Below, in pieces: positions 1 to 9,282 of a stretch of 64,000 nucleotides of DNA (positions are counted from its first letter, which is position 1; each line of letters opens with the position of its first letter). The stretch is from UBA1845 sp002338715 (lineage in GTDB: Bacteria > Planctomycetota > Phycisphaerae > UBA1845). Location of the stretch: positions 232,642-296,641 of the forward strand of contig DAORAL010000001.1 in assembly GCA_035344155.1 (NCBI GenBank). Direction: 5' to 3'. A program made the translations under genes and the position numbers. Below the pieces are notes generated by a model. It worked only from the letters and a program-made list of their open reading frames with translations, did no database searches and was not told the DNA's origin.

Positions 1-23
1 ACGTTACGCCGCATCATGAGACG

Positions 24-1475
24 GTGGCGCCGACGCATCATTCAACACCGCTTGCCCATCCCGATGGAGATGGCGACGCGCACGCACCATCCACACCGCA
101 CGGGCCACCCCAGGGTTATGCGCTTCCGCCGATCTGGGCGTGCGCGCCTTTCGTGGTGATCCTTCTTTGCATCGCGCTGCTGCCGCTGATCCCCGCGACG
201 GAACACTGGTGGGAGAGCAACAAGAATCGGCTGGGGGTTTCGTTGGTGCTATCCGCACTGACGTTGCTGTTTTACGGGCTGGTGCAGCCGATGACTTACA
301 ACCACGACACGATGCACACCTATTCGGGCGTCAAGAGTGTCATCCACATTCTCGAACACGCGGTGCTGATCGAGTACATCCCATTCATCGTGCTGCTGTT
401 TAGTCTTTATGTGATCAGTGGCGGTATTTCGCTGAAGGGCGACTTGCCTGCGCACCCCGCCACCAACGTGGCGTTTCTGGGTGTCGGTGGACTGCTGGCC
501 AGCTTCATTGGGACAACCGGCGCATCGATGCTGTTGATCCGCCCGCTGCTGCAAACGAATTCAGAACGTCGCTACACCCGCCATACCGTGATCTTCTTTA
601 TCTTCCTCGTCAGCAACTGCGGTGGTTTACTCTTGCCGATTGGCGATCCGCCGCTGTTTCTGGGCTACCTGCGCGGTGTCAAGTTCTTCTGGACGTTGGG
701 CCTGTTTATGCCCTGGCTGCTGGTGAGCGCGTTGATCCTGGGCGTGTATCTCGTCTGGGACATGCTCGCGTACAAGAAAGAAAAGCCGAAAGACATCACC
801 ACCGACGAAACGCGGGTCACCAAGCTGCAACTCAACGGCAAGTTGAATTTCATTTACCTGCTGGGAATCGTGGCGTGCGTGGCTTTGATCGATCCGTCGA
901 AGGAGTTCCTGGGACTCGGTTTCAAACCGTTCCCCTTCATGCGTGAATTGTGCATGATGGCGTTTGTGGGGTTGTCGCTATTCTCGACGAACAAGCAGAT
1001 TTACAAGGACAACCAGTTCAACTACCACGCGATCCTGGAAGTGGCGGCGCTGTTTATCGGCATCTTCATCTGCATGCAGGTGCCGATCGAAATCCTCAAC
1101 GCCAAGGGTGCTTCACTCGGCCTGACCAAGCCGTGGCAATTCTTCTGGACGACCGGCGGGTTGTCGGCGTTCCTGGATAACGCCCCGACCTACGTGGTCT
1201 TCTTTGAGACAGCCAAGGTGATTCCGCCGAGCGAAGGTATGCAGATGATCGATTTGGGCTCTGGTGAGATTGCCAGTTCACTGCTCGTGGCGATTTCGTT
1301 GGGAGCGGTGTTTATGGGGGCACTGACTTACATCGGGAATGGCCCGAACTTCATGGTCAAGAGCATTGCCGAGCAGAGCGGCGTGAAGATGCCGTCGTTC
1401 TTCGGGTATATGAAGTACAGCTTCGGCGTGCTGATCCCGATCTTTGTGGTCGTGATGTTCCTGTTCCTCCTCTAG
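24..1475 (+). CDS. NhaD/ArsB-type sodium:proton antiporter or anion permease, possibly 5'-truncated by the window edge
   Basis: A polytopic inner-membrane protein of the ion-transporter (IT) superfamily, about 480 residues with many hydrophobic segments. Family-type motifs are visible: GTTGASMLLIRPLL near residue 155, NCGGLLLPIGDPPLFLGY near 200, LDNAPTYVVF near 385 and GNGPNFMVKS near 435. The paired re-entrant motifs with conserved N, P and G fit NhaD-type Na+/H+ exchange, but arsenite or dicarboxylate transport cannot be excluded. The first codon here is GTG. The frame stays open to the window edge, so the true start may lie upstream. The N-terminus is rich in His, Pro and Asp (residues 1-33), which could be cytoplasmic metal- or pH-sensing sequence or may not be translated. 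No partner gene is visible upstream. Confidence 0.8.
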   Translation: MAPTHHSTPLAHPDGDGDAHAPSTPHGPPQGYALPPIWACAPFVVILLCIALLPLIPATEHWWESNKNRLGVSLVLSALTLLFYGLVQPMTYNHDTMHTYSGVKSVIHILEHAVLIEYIPFIVLLFSLYVISGGISLKGDLPAHPATNVAFLGVGGLLASFIGTTGASMLLIRPLLQTNSERRYTRHTVIFFIFLVSNCGGLLLPIGDPPLFLGYLRGVKFFWTLGLFMPWLLVSALILGVYLVWDMLAYKKEKPKDITTDETRVTKLQLNGKLNFIYLLGIVACVALIDPSKEFLGLGFKPFPFMRELCMMAFVGLSLFSTNKQIYKDNQFNYHAILEVAALFIGIFICMQVPIEILNAKGASLGLTKPWQFFWTTGGLSAFLDNAPTYVVFFETAKVIPPSEGMQMIDLGSGEIASSLLVAISLGAVFMGALTYIGNGPNFMVKSIAEQSGVKMPSFFGYMKYSFGVLIPIFVVVMFLFLL

Positions 1476-1603
1476 ATTCGAGTCGACCCTTGTGGCCGAC
1501 GTGAATCAACCTGTTCTTAAGTGATGGCCCGTGACGCCCGGCAAATCGGCTTGGCTTCGCGGGCCTCTCTACGCGCGGAAAGTGAGCGTGGTATTATCGG
1601 GTC

Positions 1604-2332
1604 ATGGCGATCATCAAAGATGACGCAGTGATTCTGCGCCGTCTCGACTATTCCGAAACGTCGCAAGTGTTAGCCGTCTTCACGCGGATGCACGGGAAAG
1701 TGCGCCTGATCGCCAAAGGCATCAAACGATCAACCAAGGACAAGTTTGCGGCTGGCCTTGATCTGCTGGATATCGGACATTTGACGTTCTCAGCGCGCAA
1801 CGTTCGCCAGGAGGCGCTGGCGACGTTGACGGAGTGGGTCCAGTCGCAGGCCGGCGCGGCGCTTCGAGACGCCCTGGATCGGTTGCTGGCGGCACAGTAC
1901 GCGGCGTTCGTCGCCGCAGAACTGACCGAAGACTGGGATCCGCATCCTGAGCTTTACGACGGTATCTGCGACGCGATTCGGGCGCTGGCGGAGGGCGCTC
2001 GTCCGGTAAGAACGCTGGTGGCGTTTCAGCGATGCCTGCTGCAGGAGATCGGTTCGTTTCCAATTTTGGATGCATGCGTGGGATGTCAGCGGCCCACACC
2101 GGCGCAGGGCGTTTTGTATTTTTCATCGCTTGATGGCGGACTGCTGTGCCGCGACTGTGAAAGCGCCCGGTCCGAAAAACTCGAGCTCAATCGAAACACG
2201 CTGGGGTGCATGATCAACAAGGGCGATGACCCCGATTCCGCGATCGATGCGTTTCGCGTTTTTGATTACCACCTCACCCACCTAATGGGCAAACCCAACC
2301 CACTGCTTCGCATGTTTTTGTCTGCTTGCTAG
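1604..2332 (+). CDS. recO: DNA repair protein RecO
   Basis: RecO loads RecA onto SSB-coated DNA in the RecFOR recombination pathway. The 242 residues have the family layout: an N-terminal OB fold beginning with DDAVILRRLDYSETS and containing GKVRLIAKGIKR, a helical middle part, and a C-terminal zinc-binding segment with CVGC (around residue 151) and CRDC (around 177). Length is normal for the family. The ATG start is the first in frame and fits the conserved N-terminus. The stop codon lies exactly where a dispersed repeat begins, so the last residues may be affected by that insertion. recF is absent from the origin cluster in this window, although recO is present. Confidence 0.93.
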   Translation: MAIIKDDAVILRRLDYSETSQVLAVFTRMHGKVRLIAKGIKRSTKDKFAAGLDLLDIGHLTFSARNVRQEALATLTEWVQSQAGAALRDALDRLLAAQYAAFVAAELTEDWDPHPELYDGICDAIRALAEGARPVRTLVAFQRCLLQEIGSFPILDACVGCQRPTPAQGVLYFSSLDGGLLCRDCESARSEKLELNRNTLGCMINKGDDPDSAIDAFRVFDYHLTHLMGKPNPLLRMFLSAC

Positions 2333-2487
2333 AACACTTTTGGTCCAAACGTAGCGGCGCGACAGCGTCGTCATTCCCGCGAAAGCGGGAATCCAGGGGC
2401 AAAACGAGGTCAATCCACGCGGGTACTGGCGCCCGGGCTGCGAAGGTTGGACGAGCAAGACGCTACACTTGGATTAAGATCGCCATA
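2329..2487 (+). repeat. MITE-like dispersed element, copy 1 (about 160 bp)
   Basis: Imperfect terminal inverted repeats: TCCAAACGTAGCG begins at 2344 and its partner CGCTACACTTGGA ends at 2473. Flanking shared ends extend the element to CTAGAAC on the left and CGCCATA on the right. It contains the hairpin TTCCCGCGAAAGCGGGAA at 2374-2391. Related copies lie at 33297, 42777, 55769 and 62392. The left end supplies the TAG stop of recO. No transposase is encoded. Confidence 0.75.
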
Positions 2488-2650
2488 GGCGCTGCTTCTC
2501 GGACGCAGGGCGACGACCCGCGCGCATTTCTTTTCACTCACTTACGAACATTTTTCACGTCCGAATACGCGTGATTCTTCATGCGCCCCACATCGGAGGC
2601 GATTGCGGACCTTGCGCCGATGGCGTAACGACCGAGAATGTCGCGCGGAA

Positions 2651-2667
2651 GTGACACGACATGTCAC
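2651..2667. promoter_or_regulatory. Short palindrome upstream of the flagellin gene
   Basis: GTGACA and TGTCAC form a 6-bp inverted repeat with a 5-bp spacer, about 108 bp before the flagellin start. It lies in an intergenic stretch that turns AT-rich just downstream (2664-2720). It could be an operator. I found no convincing sigma-28 or sigma-54 promoter match next to it, so the role is inferred from position only. Confidence 0.3.
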
Positions 2668-2774
2668 TAAATATTTTCTTTTGCAAATCATTTGCGTGCG
2701 ATTTTTTTATATTTGAGTTTGCGACTGTCCACTGGTTTCCGGCTAACGAGCCTCTTTTGGGAAAGGTCGCAACG

Positions 2775-4217
2775 ATGGGTCTTACAGCAACAAATCTAAA
2801 CACATTGCAGCTCCTCAACATTGTCAATCGAACATCGACAGCGCAGAGCAAAGCACTCACGCAACTCTCCACTGGTTACAAAATCAACCGAGCAGCAGAC
2901 GACCCCGCTGGACTCATCGCAGTCGAAAATTTCAACGCAGAACTCACCGCAGCCAACGCAGCACTCGAAAACAACCAACGCTCAAATGCCATGCTCTCTA
3001 CCGCCGAGAGTGGACTGACTGAAATCTCAAACCTCCTTTTGGACGTTGAGAAACTCGCGGTAGCTTCCGTCAATGATGCGTCGCTCTCCAATGCCGAACG
3101 TGCGGCCAACCAGGCACAGATCGATGCGGCGCTCGCTTCCATTGACCGAATCGCCAACACAACAACGTTCAACGGCAAGAGCCTGCTCAACGGTTCGCAG
3201 GCCATTGATGTCACCGGCGTGGCGGCGAATACAGCCGAAAACCTCCAAGTCTATTCACGCGGTTCCAGCGACAACGACGTTGACATCGTCGCCACCGTCG
3301 ACACAGCCGCCGCAGAAGCCAAAGCCACAATCGTGCTGGCATCGGGTGCCAAGACAACCGACGACGAAACCGTGATCGAGATTCAGGGCACACTCGGAAC
3401 AGCCACCGTCACCGTGCAGAAGGATGCCATCGACAACGATATTCGTGACGCCATCAACAGCGTCACCGACATCACCGGCGTCCAAGCCGCGACGGTTGGT
3501 AACGACGTTGTTCTGAGCTCGGGTGACGGCACAACCCTGGCAACTGGTAGTGAGGAATTCGTCTCGATGAGCGTGATCTCGGGCGGAACGATGAGCTCGG
3601 GTGGCAACATCATCGACCTCGATCGGCAAGAGGGCGTGGATGCGGTCGTCGAAGTCAATGGTCGCTTGATCACAGCCGACGGTGGGTTGGTTTCGTACAA
3701 CGAAGGTGGTTACAGCCTTTCGTTTAACCTGGGCACATCGCTGGATGCGGCTGGCAATACTGAGACTTTCACGATCAAAGCCAGCGGCGGCATGACCTTC
3801 CAGTTGGGTTCAGAGTCGAACACCCGTTCAACACTCGGTATCGATGCAGTCACCTCCAGTCGTCTCGGTGAAGGCGGCACCAACGGCACATCGCTCGCCC
3901 AGATCCGTTCGGGTGGGTCGGCTGACCTGAACTCGAAGAGTGCAAACACACTGCAGGCCATCCGCGGCGCCATCTCGCAGGTTGCGTCGATCAAGGGCCG
4001 CATCGGTGGTTTCCAGAAGTTCCAGGTCGAGACATCGATCAACGCATTGACCCAGCGCACAGAAGCTTTGACAGCCGCTCGCAGCGCCATCGCCGACACC
4101 GACTTCGCAGAAGCGTCGGCAGAGCTGAACCGTCAGAGCGTGCTGCTGAACTCAGGTATTTCCCTTCTGGGATTGGCCAACCAGCAAGCGAGTCAGATCC
4201 TCTCGCTGTTGGGCTAG
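2775..4217 (+). CDS. fliC: Flagellin
   Basis: Structural subunit of the flagellar filament, exported by the flagellar type III apparatus. The 480 residues show both conserved coiled ends. The N-terminal D0/D1 part runs from about residue 3 to 145 and includes LSTGYKINRAADDPAGL. The C-terminal D1/D0 part ends with LNRQSVLLNSGISLLGLANQ followed by a short tail. The central region (about 160-390) is variable, Thr/Asp-rich and presumably surface exposed. The ATG at 2775 matches the universal flagellin N-terminus; a longer reading from 2661 would add 38 unlikely residues. The gene stands alone, with no chaperone or cap gene beside it, and is followed by strong hairpins. Confidence 0.95.
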   Translation: MGLTATNLNTLQLLNIVNRTSTAQSKALTQLSTGYKINRAADDPAGLIAVENFNAELTAANAALENNQRSNAMLSTAESGLTEISNLLLDVEKLAVASVNDASLSNAERAANQAQIDAALASIDRIANTTTFNGKSLLNGSQAIDVTGVAANTAENLQVYSRGSSDNDVDIVATVDTAAAEAKATIVLASGAKTTDDETVIEIQGTLGTATVTVQKDAIDNDIRDAINSVTDITGVQAATVGNDVVLSSGDGTTLATGSEEFVSMSVISGGTMSSGGNIIDLDRQEGVDAVVEVNGRLITADGGLVSYNEGGYSLSFNLGTSLDAAGNTETFTIKASGGMTFQLGSESNTRSTLGIDAVTSSRLGEGGTNGTSLAQIRSGGSADLNSKSANTLQAIRGAISQVASIKGRIGGFQKFQVETSINALTQRTEALTAARSAIADTDFAEASAELNRQSVLLNSGISLLGLANQQASQILSLLG

Positions 4218-4236
4218 TCGGGTTGGCCAACACAGC

Positions 4237-4314
4237 GCCCGGCTGACCATTCGACCGGGCCAAAATTTAAGATCGGCGGACCGAGCGGAGGGGCGGTCCG
4301 CCGATCGTCTTTTT
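4237..4314 (+). terminator. Terminator region after flagellin (two hairpins)
   Basis: A small hairpin (GCCCGG at 4237-4242 pairing with CCGGGC at 4255-4260) is followed by a perfect 13-bp stem: GATCGGCGGACCG at 4271-4283 with CGGTCCGCCGATC at 4294-4306. A T-rich stretch runs to 4314. This is a classic rho-independent terminator for a highly expressed gene. The A/T-rich flank on the other side could make it bidirectional. Confidence 0.85.
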
Positions 4315-4475
4315 ACGGATAATCCCTTTCAAAACCCCAATACCTCCACGCCCCATAAGTCCATGCGCCCCGTAAATCGCCGGGTAGACAAAGACGGTTG
4401 TGCCGTCTCCCGATGAACATAAAGGGTCCGTCATTGCCTCGTCCTGCTCCGACGCATCGCCCTTGAAACGAGCCC

Positions 4476-5396
4476 ATGATGAAGCAGAATCGAAACGCCC
4501 CTTGCGCATGTGGCAGCCATAAGAAAGCCAAGCACTGCTGCATGCGCACAGGTTTCAAGTCGCAGGCGACAATGCCTGAACTGCGCGTCCCGATGAAAAT
4601 CATTCAAAGGTCTGCCGCGTCGGCTGGCATCATTCGTGGGTGTGACGGCTGCCAGGCGTGCTGCGCTGGGGCGCTGACCATCAATGACCCCGAACTGGTC
4701 GTACCGCGCGGGCGGGCTTGCGCCAATCTCAACGCTGTCGGCTGCTCCATTCATGGTCCGTCGCTACCGAAAACCTGCACGGGTTTCATCTGCAGTTACC
4801 TCGTCGAGCCGGGCGACCTCACCCCCGACGATCGGCCCGATCAGGTCGGTGCGATTGTGCGTCTGGTGCGCAATCAAAAATTCGCGCCGCCGATGGATCG
4901 CGTTGTGCACCTCAACGAATGCAAACCGGACGGCATGTCGAACATCCTGAGAAATCCAAAGTGGGGCATGATCCTCCGCAACGATTTGGTGGCGGGCATT
5001 CCGCTGCTGTGTTCGTTCTGGGAGGACGATCTTGCGCGAGAAATCATTCATCTGCGTTATGTCGATGGCCGGCTGCGATGTGAGCTGACGTCGTGCCACC
5101 CCGATGGCTCGCCCATCCTCCAAATCAAAGAACCGACATTTGCTGAACCGATCACGGCGGCACTGATAATCCCGCAGCAGTTTGCACTGGATGCGAACGT
5201 GCTGGTCGAGCAATTGGGGGACTGCAACAGCCTGGTCGTCGGTGCTTCCAGGCAAGCCGAATCGGGGCGCAACCTCTGCTTTTGGTTCACGCGTCGTCAA
5301 GCCGAGTTGGTCCGTGCAATGCAGCGATTGATCAACGACGGACCGACGCCAATCAATGAACCCGATGCACAGTCGCGCGTTCTTCAACTGCATTAG
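4476..5396 (+). CDS. SEC-C motif protein with YkgJ-like cysteine cluster
   Basis: A soluble 306-residue protein with two cysteine modules. The N-terminus (residues 8-22) holds the SEC-C zinc motif CACGSHKKAKHCC, as found at the end of SecA and in many stand-alone proteins. From about residue 56 follows a YkgJ/Fe-S-type cluster, CDGCQACC, continued by CANLNAVGCSIHG and CTGFICSYL; in that family the cysteines bind zinc or iron. The rest has no motif I can name. The specific function is unknown; metal binding is a confident inference. Two ATG codons are adjacent at the start (4476 and 4479). The gene is isolated, with about 260 bp upstream that include the flagellin terminator. Confidence 0.75.
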   Translation: MMKQNRNAPCACGSHKKAKHCCMRTGFKSQATMPELRVPMKIIQRSAASAGIIRGCDGCQACCAGALTINDPELVVPRGRACANLNAVGCSIHGPSLPKTCTGFICSYLVEPGDLTPDDRPDQVGAIVRLVRNQKFAPPMDRVVHLNECKPDGMSNILRNPKWGMILRNDLVAGIPLLCSFWEDDLAREIIHLRYVDGRLRCELTSCHPDGSPILQIKEPTFAEPITAALIIPQQFALDANVLVEQLGDCNSLVVGASRQAESGRNLCFWFTRRQAELVRAMQRLINDGPTPINEPDAQSRVLQLH

Positions 5397-5533
5397 CCTG
5401 CGTCCCGCCCATCGAGGAATCACTTCTACGTCCGCAAACCCCCATTTCTTGTGACGCGAATTTGGCACAGCTATACTACCGTCATACGTATTGGGCTAAT
5501 TACATTCGACACCTGTAACTTGGGAGTATGGTT

Positions 5534-6001
5534 ATGCGTCAGTTCTTGATGGGGGTGGTTTTGTGTGCGGTGGTTTGTGGCATCACGCTGGTTTCCGTTG
5601 GTGAAGACGGCACGCCGGGCGTTCCCAAGGATATGACGCAATACTTTGTGGGCGTGATCTATCGCGGCGAAAAATGGGCACCACAAGTGACCGAGGAAGT
5701 CATGGAGTTGCAGAAGGCGCACCTCGCCAACATTGGCCGACTGGCTGAAGAGGGCAAGATGGTATTGGCTGGTCCATTCGGCGATGGCGGTGAGATGCGC
5801 GGGCTGTTCTTCTTTGACGTTAAGACGATGGAAGAGGCGCAGGAGTTGGTGAACACCGACCCAGCCGTCAAAGCCGGGCGACTTCGCGTGGAACTGCATC
5901 CGTGGTGGGGACCGACGGCGCTGCGCAGTGTGCTGGATGAAATGCGCGGCAAGGATGCGGCTAAACCAAACACCGAATCCAAGACAGGCGACGAGAAGTA
6001 A
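5534..6001 (+). CDS. Secreted YciI-like (YCII domain) protein
   Basis: About 155 residues: a hydrophobic signal peptide (first 20 residues or so) followed by a YCII-related ferredoxin-like fold. The typical family features are HLANIGRLAEEGKMVLAGPF and, later, an acidic stretch with 'VNTDPAVKAGRLRVELHPWW'. YciI-like proteins are small possible enzymes of unknown physiological substrate; a secreted version is less common. An ATG lies six bases further upstream at 5528, but the GGGAG at 5522 is better spaced for 5534. The C-terminal 25 residues are charged and probably disordered. Confidence 0.75.
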   Translation: MRQFLMGVVLCAVVCGITLVSVGEDGTPGVPKDMTQYFVGVIYRGEKWAPQVTEEVMELQKAHLANIGRLAEEGKMVLAGPFGDGGEMRGLFFFDVKTMEEAQELVNTDPAVKAGRLRVELHPWWGPTALRSVLDEMRGKDAAKPNTESKTGDEK

Positions 6002-6009
6002 TTCGCAAA

Positions 6010-6074
6010 GTAGGGCCGGCCGTGCACACGATCGTCGTCGGTATGTTAACGGCGGTGGGCACGGCCCACCCTAC
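6010..6074. repeat. Imperfect inverted repeat of the GTAGGG...GGCCGTGC type
   Basis: The left arm starts GTAGGGCCGGCCGTGC at 6010 and the right arm ends GCACGGCCCACCCTAC at 6074. They form a 20-bp stem with three mismatches around a 25-bp loop. It lies between two convergent genes, so it could act as a weak transcription barrier. Only this copy was noticed in the window. Confidence 0.55.
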
Positions 6075-6081
6075 GGTCTGG

Positions 6082-6399
6082 TTAGCCCTTTGGAATCACT
6101 TTCATCGGGTCTTTTGCGCAGGTTTCCTTGCAGTGGGCTGAGCAGAAGTGGAGGGTGTATCCTTCCAGCTTCAATTCGTTTTCAGCTTTGCCATCCATGC
6201 GCAGGGCGCACGTCGCGCACTTGTTGACGACCATGTCGGCGTCACCGTCGGCTGCGTCTGCGGCGGCCAACCGTGCTTTCAATTCTTCCTTCTGGTCAGC
6301 CGGAATTTCCTTGGGGGCGCTGTCTTTGCTGCACGCCCCGAGAAGAAGCATGCCCGCGAGGCAAATCGTACTGAGCATTTTGACTGGTTTCTTGGTCAT
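6082..6399 (-). CDS. Small lipoprotein with TRASH/YHS-like cysteine motif
   Basis: A 105-residue protein with a lipoprotein signal peptide: a hydrophobic stretch ending in the lipobox LLGAC, with the lipidated cysteine at residue 23. The mature part begins with a charged helix, then holds KCATC, a tyrosine-containing beta segment (GYTLHFCSAHC) and CAKDP near the C-terminus. This spacing resembles TRASH/YHS domains that bind copper or other soft metals. It probably sits on a membrane surface as a metal-binding protein. The gene is convergent with the YCII gene. The distant relationship to TRASH is judged by eye. Confidence 0.7.
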   Translation of the reverse strand: MTKKPVKMLSTICLAGMLLLGACSKDSAPKEIPADQKEELKARLAAADAADGDADMVVNKCATCALRMDGKAENELKLEGYTLHFCSAHCKETCAKDPMKVIPKG

Positions 6400-6547
6400 T
6401 CTTGAAACTCACTTTCAAACAAGCGGAGATGGTCGAACCGCGCTGATCGCGCGGTGTATGTCGAGCGTAACGACACTCGTATGTTGCAACAAGGGGGCTG
6501 GCTATACGAAGCGACGAATCCGGTGCCGGATCGTTGCGCGATTTCGC

Positions 6548-6811
6548 CTAAGGGCCAACTGCGGCTGGGAAGAAATATGGCAGAATCACCAGCGCCATCG
6601 CGATGAAGCTGATCACCTGTGCAATGCGTGCGCCAATGTGCCCGGTCGGTTCCGCGAGCGTCTTCGCGGAAAGCGCCAACGCAAACCACACACCGCCAAT
6701 CAACATGCCCGAACTGAGCAAGCTGTACGGACCGCCTCAGCCAAACGTGCACCGCATCGTCGCGCCGGCAACCGCGACCAACGATGACACTATCGCAAGC
6801 AGGTTCTGCAT
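6548..6811 (-). pseudogene. Small two-to-three-helix membrane protein interrupted by an in-frame TGA
   Basis: Reading minus from the ATG at 6811 gives an 88-codon frame preceded by a good GGGAGAG ribosome site. The frame encodes MQNLLAIVSSLVAVAGATM..., then a TGA at codon 25 directly after CTFG, then GGPYSLLSSGMLIGGVWFAL... and a second hydrophobic helix ending LVILPYFFPAAVGP before TAG. Hydrophobic character continues across the TGA, which sits where tryptophan (TGG) would fit. This is either a recent nonsense mutation, a sequencing error, or a shorter protein restarting at an internal ATG. Other genes here use TGA as a stop, so recoding of the whole genome is unlikely. Confidence 0.5.
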
Positions 6812-6942
6812 GATGCTCTCCCAATCGCCTCGTCACAATGTGTGTATTCAATAATACGGCCGGGTTATTTCAAGTAAATCGACCAAATCGAGTGGCGTAT
6901 TTATGGTCTGTTATGGGTCGATCACGGGCGTACAATGTGCGG

Positions 6943-9282
6943 ATGATCCGTGAATCCGTCAAACCTGCTGCCCCGCGCGGTGCGATCCTTGCCGGTTTCG
7001 CCGTGTTGATTGCGTTGGTCCTCATCGCCCATTGGCCGGTGCTGTCGGCTGGTGCGCTTTCGCTGGATGATTCGGAATTCCTGACGAACAATCGGCTGGT
7101 GCAGAACCCGAGTTGGGATTCGGCTCGGAGGTTTCTCACCGAGGTGCTCGAACCCTCCACCGTTCGCGGTTACTACCTGCCGGTTTCGATGATTTCTCTG
7201 ATGGGTGATTATGCGATGGGTGGGCGTCCTGACAATCTTCGCCCGTTTCATCGCACGAGTTTAATGCTGCACGTGGCCAACTGCGTGTTGCTGACGCTGT
7301 TGTTGGGTTGGCTCTTCGGTTGGAGCCTCCCGGTGTTTGCGGCTGGGTTGTTGTATGGACTGCATCCGATCACAGTTGAGCCGGTGGTTTGGGTCGGTGA
7401 GCGCAAGACGTTGTTGGCCGCCTTCTTTGTGCTGCTGGCGATGCTGGCCCATGTGCGTCATGCGAAGGTTGGCGGATGGCGATGGGTGCTGGCGGGGACG
7501 ATCGCTTACGCGCTGGCGATGATGTCCAAACCGACGGCTGTCATGCTGCCGCTGCTGTTGATTGTGATGGACGGTTGGCCGCTGGGCCGCCTCAACAAAC
7601 GGGCGATCGTCGAAAAAGTGCCACTGTTTGGCATCATGCTGCTGTTTTCGGTGATCGCGTGGATGTCGCACGAGCGGACGGCAGGCTTTCTCTCGCAGGA
7701 ATCGCCGGCTGCGGTTAATCGCGGGCTTCTGGTTTTGTATCTGTGTGGGTTTTACGCGTCAAAACTTTGTTGGCCCGTCGACCTGACGCCGATCTATTCG
7801 ATTCCCAATCCGCTTTCGCCCACGCATCCGCTGGTCATCGTTGGCTTGCTGCTCCTTGGGGGAACTTTCCTCGCATGGCTGCTTATAAAGCGTACACGAT
7901 TCACCCCTGGCGGTGTTTTGTTTTTCGGTTTGGCGTTGGCTCCGACGATGGGCGTGGTGCGATATAGCTGGGTGACGGCATCGGATAAGTACGTTTATCT
8001 TCCCGCGTTTGGATTGGCGATGTTGGCCGCCTGGCTGCTCGTTTTCCTGTGGAACAAGGTTAATTCGAAGAATCGCGCCGCACTTGTGGGCGTGATTGTC
8101 GCGATTCTCGGATTGGAGTTCGCGGGGACGCGGATGGCGATCGGTCATTGGCGCGACACGGAATCGCACTTTCGATATCTCACCGCGCGGGCGCCCGGGC
8201 ACCCGATGGCCCACTACGGTCTTGGGCAAAGTCTGCATCGGCAGAAGCGCTACGTCGATGCCGCAGAGCAGTACGAACAGGTGCTGCAAGTTGCGCCGAA
8301 CTATGCCGAAGTGCATCACGATCTGGGCGTCTGTCTGTTTGAGCAAGGATTGATCGATCAAGCGATGAAGCAGTATCGCCGGGCGATTGAAATCAAACCG
8401 GAAGTCAGCGAGTTTCATCGGTCGCTGGGCGTGGCGCTGGCTGGGATCGGCGAGACCGACGGGGCGACGGCATCGCTGCATCGGGCGCTTGAACTCGATC
8501 CGAAAAATGCGAATGCCCATGCCGACCTGGCTAAGACGCTTTACGGTTTGGGCGATTCTGCCGGTGCAATCGAGGAATTTCGTCGCGCATTGGAAATTGA
8601 CCCCGGTTTGGTCGTCGCGAGGAATGGGCTCGGGGTGGTGCTGGCTGAGACGGGCGACGTGGACGCTTCGATCGCGGAATTTCTCGCGTGTTTGCAGGCT
8701 GAGCCGAACAATGCCGAGGTGCACAACAGCCTGGCCAACTCGTACTTGAAGAAGCGGGAGTTTGATAAGGCGCTCGAGCATTACGAACAAGCCGTTAAAG
8801 CCCAGCCCGACTATGCGGTCGCCCATCACAATCTAGCCGTATTGCTAGCCGATTTGAAGCGAACGGACGAAGCGATCGAGCAGCACCTGTTGGCGATTAA
8901 ATCCGATCCGGATTATCTCGAAGCGCGGTTGAATTTGGCCAACCTTTACGCGGGTGCGCAGCGTTTCGAGGAAGCCGGGGCGCAACTTCGCAAGGCGATC
9001 GAAAGTCATCCGGATATGCCGGCTGCTTATAACAACCTCGCGACGATTCTGCGCTGGCAGGAGCGCATCGAGGAGGCAGCCGACGTTTATGCCAACGTGG
9101 TTCGCCTGATGCCCAACGATGCCAACGCTCAGTACACGATGGGCAAACTTCACTTGCATCTTGAGCATACGGACGAGGCGATCGCCTGTTTCAAGCGGGC
9201 ATTGGAACTCAATCCCAAACACGAACGCGCCCGCACCGAGTTGGACGCGCTGCAACAAACGCCACCTCCAGCCAATCCTTAG
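6943..9282 (+). CDS. Membrane TPR protein of TMTC-like architecture
   Basis: About 779 residues. The N-terminal 400 or so are a polytopic membrane region of GT-C glycosyltransferase type, resembling the family of eukaryotic TMTC O-mannosyltransferases: an acidic loop with SLDDSEFLTNN after the first helix, then LHPITVEPVVWVGERKTLLA. From about residue 425 the protein becomes tandem tetratricopeptide repeats (roughly ten), with typical AHYGLGQSL and AIEEFRRALEIDP patterns. It is probably a lipid-linked sugar glycosyltransferase or a membrane-tethered scaffold; the activity is not proven by sequence. The ATG at 6943 gives a natural start with a short cytoplasmic tail; the frame is open further upstream to 6838. 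Confidence 0.8.
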   Translation: MIRESVKPAAPRGAILAGFAVLIALVLIAHWPVLSAGALSLDDSEFLTNNRLVQNPSWDSARRFLTEVLEPSTVRGYYLPVSMISLMGDYAMGGRPDNLRPFHRTSLMLHVANCVLLTLLLGWLFGWSLPVFAAGLLYGLHPITVEPVVWVGERKTLLAAFFVLLAMLAHVRHAKVGGWRWVLAGTIAYALAMMSKPTAVMLPLLLIVMDGWPLGRLNKRAIVEKVPLFGIMLLFSVIAWMSHERTAGFLSQESPAAVNRGLLVLYLCGFYASKLCWPVDLTPIYSIPNPLSPTHPLVIVGLLLLGGTFLAWLLIKRTRFTPGGVLFFGLALAPTMGVVRYSWVTASDKYVYLPAFGLAMLAAWLLVFLWNKVNSKNRAALVGVIVAILGLEFAGTRMAIGHWRDTESHFRYLTARAPGHPMAHYGLGQSLHRQKRYVDAAEQYEQVLQVAPNYAEVHHDLGVCLFEQGLIDQAMKQYRRAIEIKPEVSEFHRSLGVALAGIGETDGATASLHRALELDPKNANAHADLAKTLYGLGDSAGAIEEFRRALEIDPGLVVARNGLGVVLAETGDVDASIAEFLACLQAEPNNAEVHNSLANSYLKKREFDKALEHYEQAVKAQPDYAVAHHNLAVLLADLKRTDEAIEQHLLAIKSDPDYLEARLNLANLYAGAQRFEEAGAQLRKAIESHPDMPAAYNNLATILRWQERIEEAADVYANVVRLMPNDANAQYTMGKLHLHLEHTDEAIACFKRALELNPKHERARTELDALQQTPPPANP

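Noticed and set aside
2326..2574. Frame running through the repeat after recO.
   Set aside because: It translates the dispersed element and has no conserved domain.
4313..4603. Minus-strand frame ending in a Trp/Tyr-rich tail, just upstream of the SEC-C gene and ending at the flagellin terminator.
   Set aside because: It overlaps the start of the SEC-C gene and shows no ribosome site or known domain. The hairpin belongs to the flagellin transcript.
6548..6811. Idea that TGA codes for tryptophan genome-wide.
   Set aside because: Many intact genes in the window (dnaA, dnaN) end with TGA, so it is a normal stop here.
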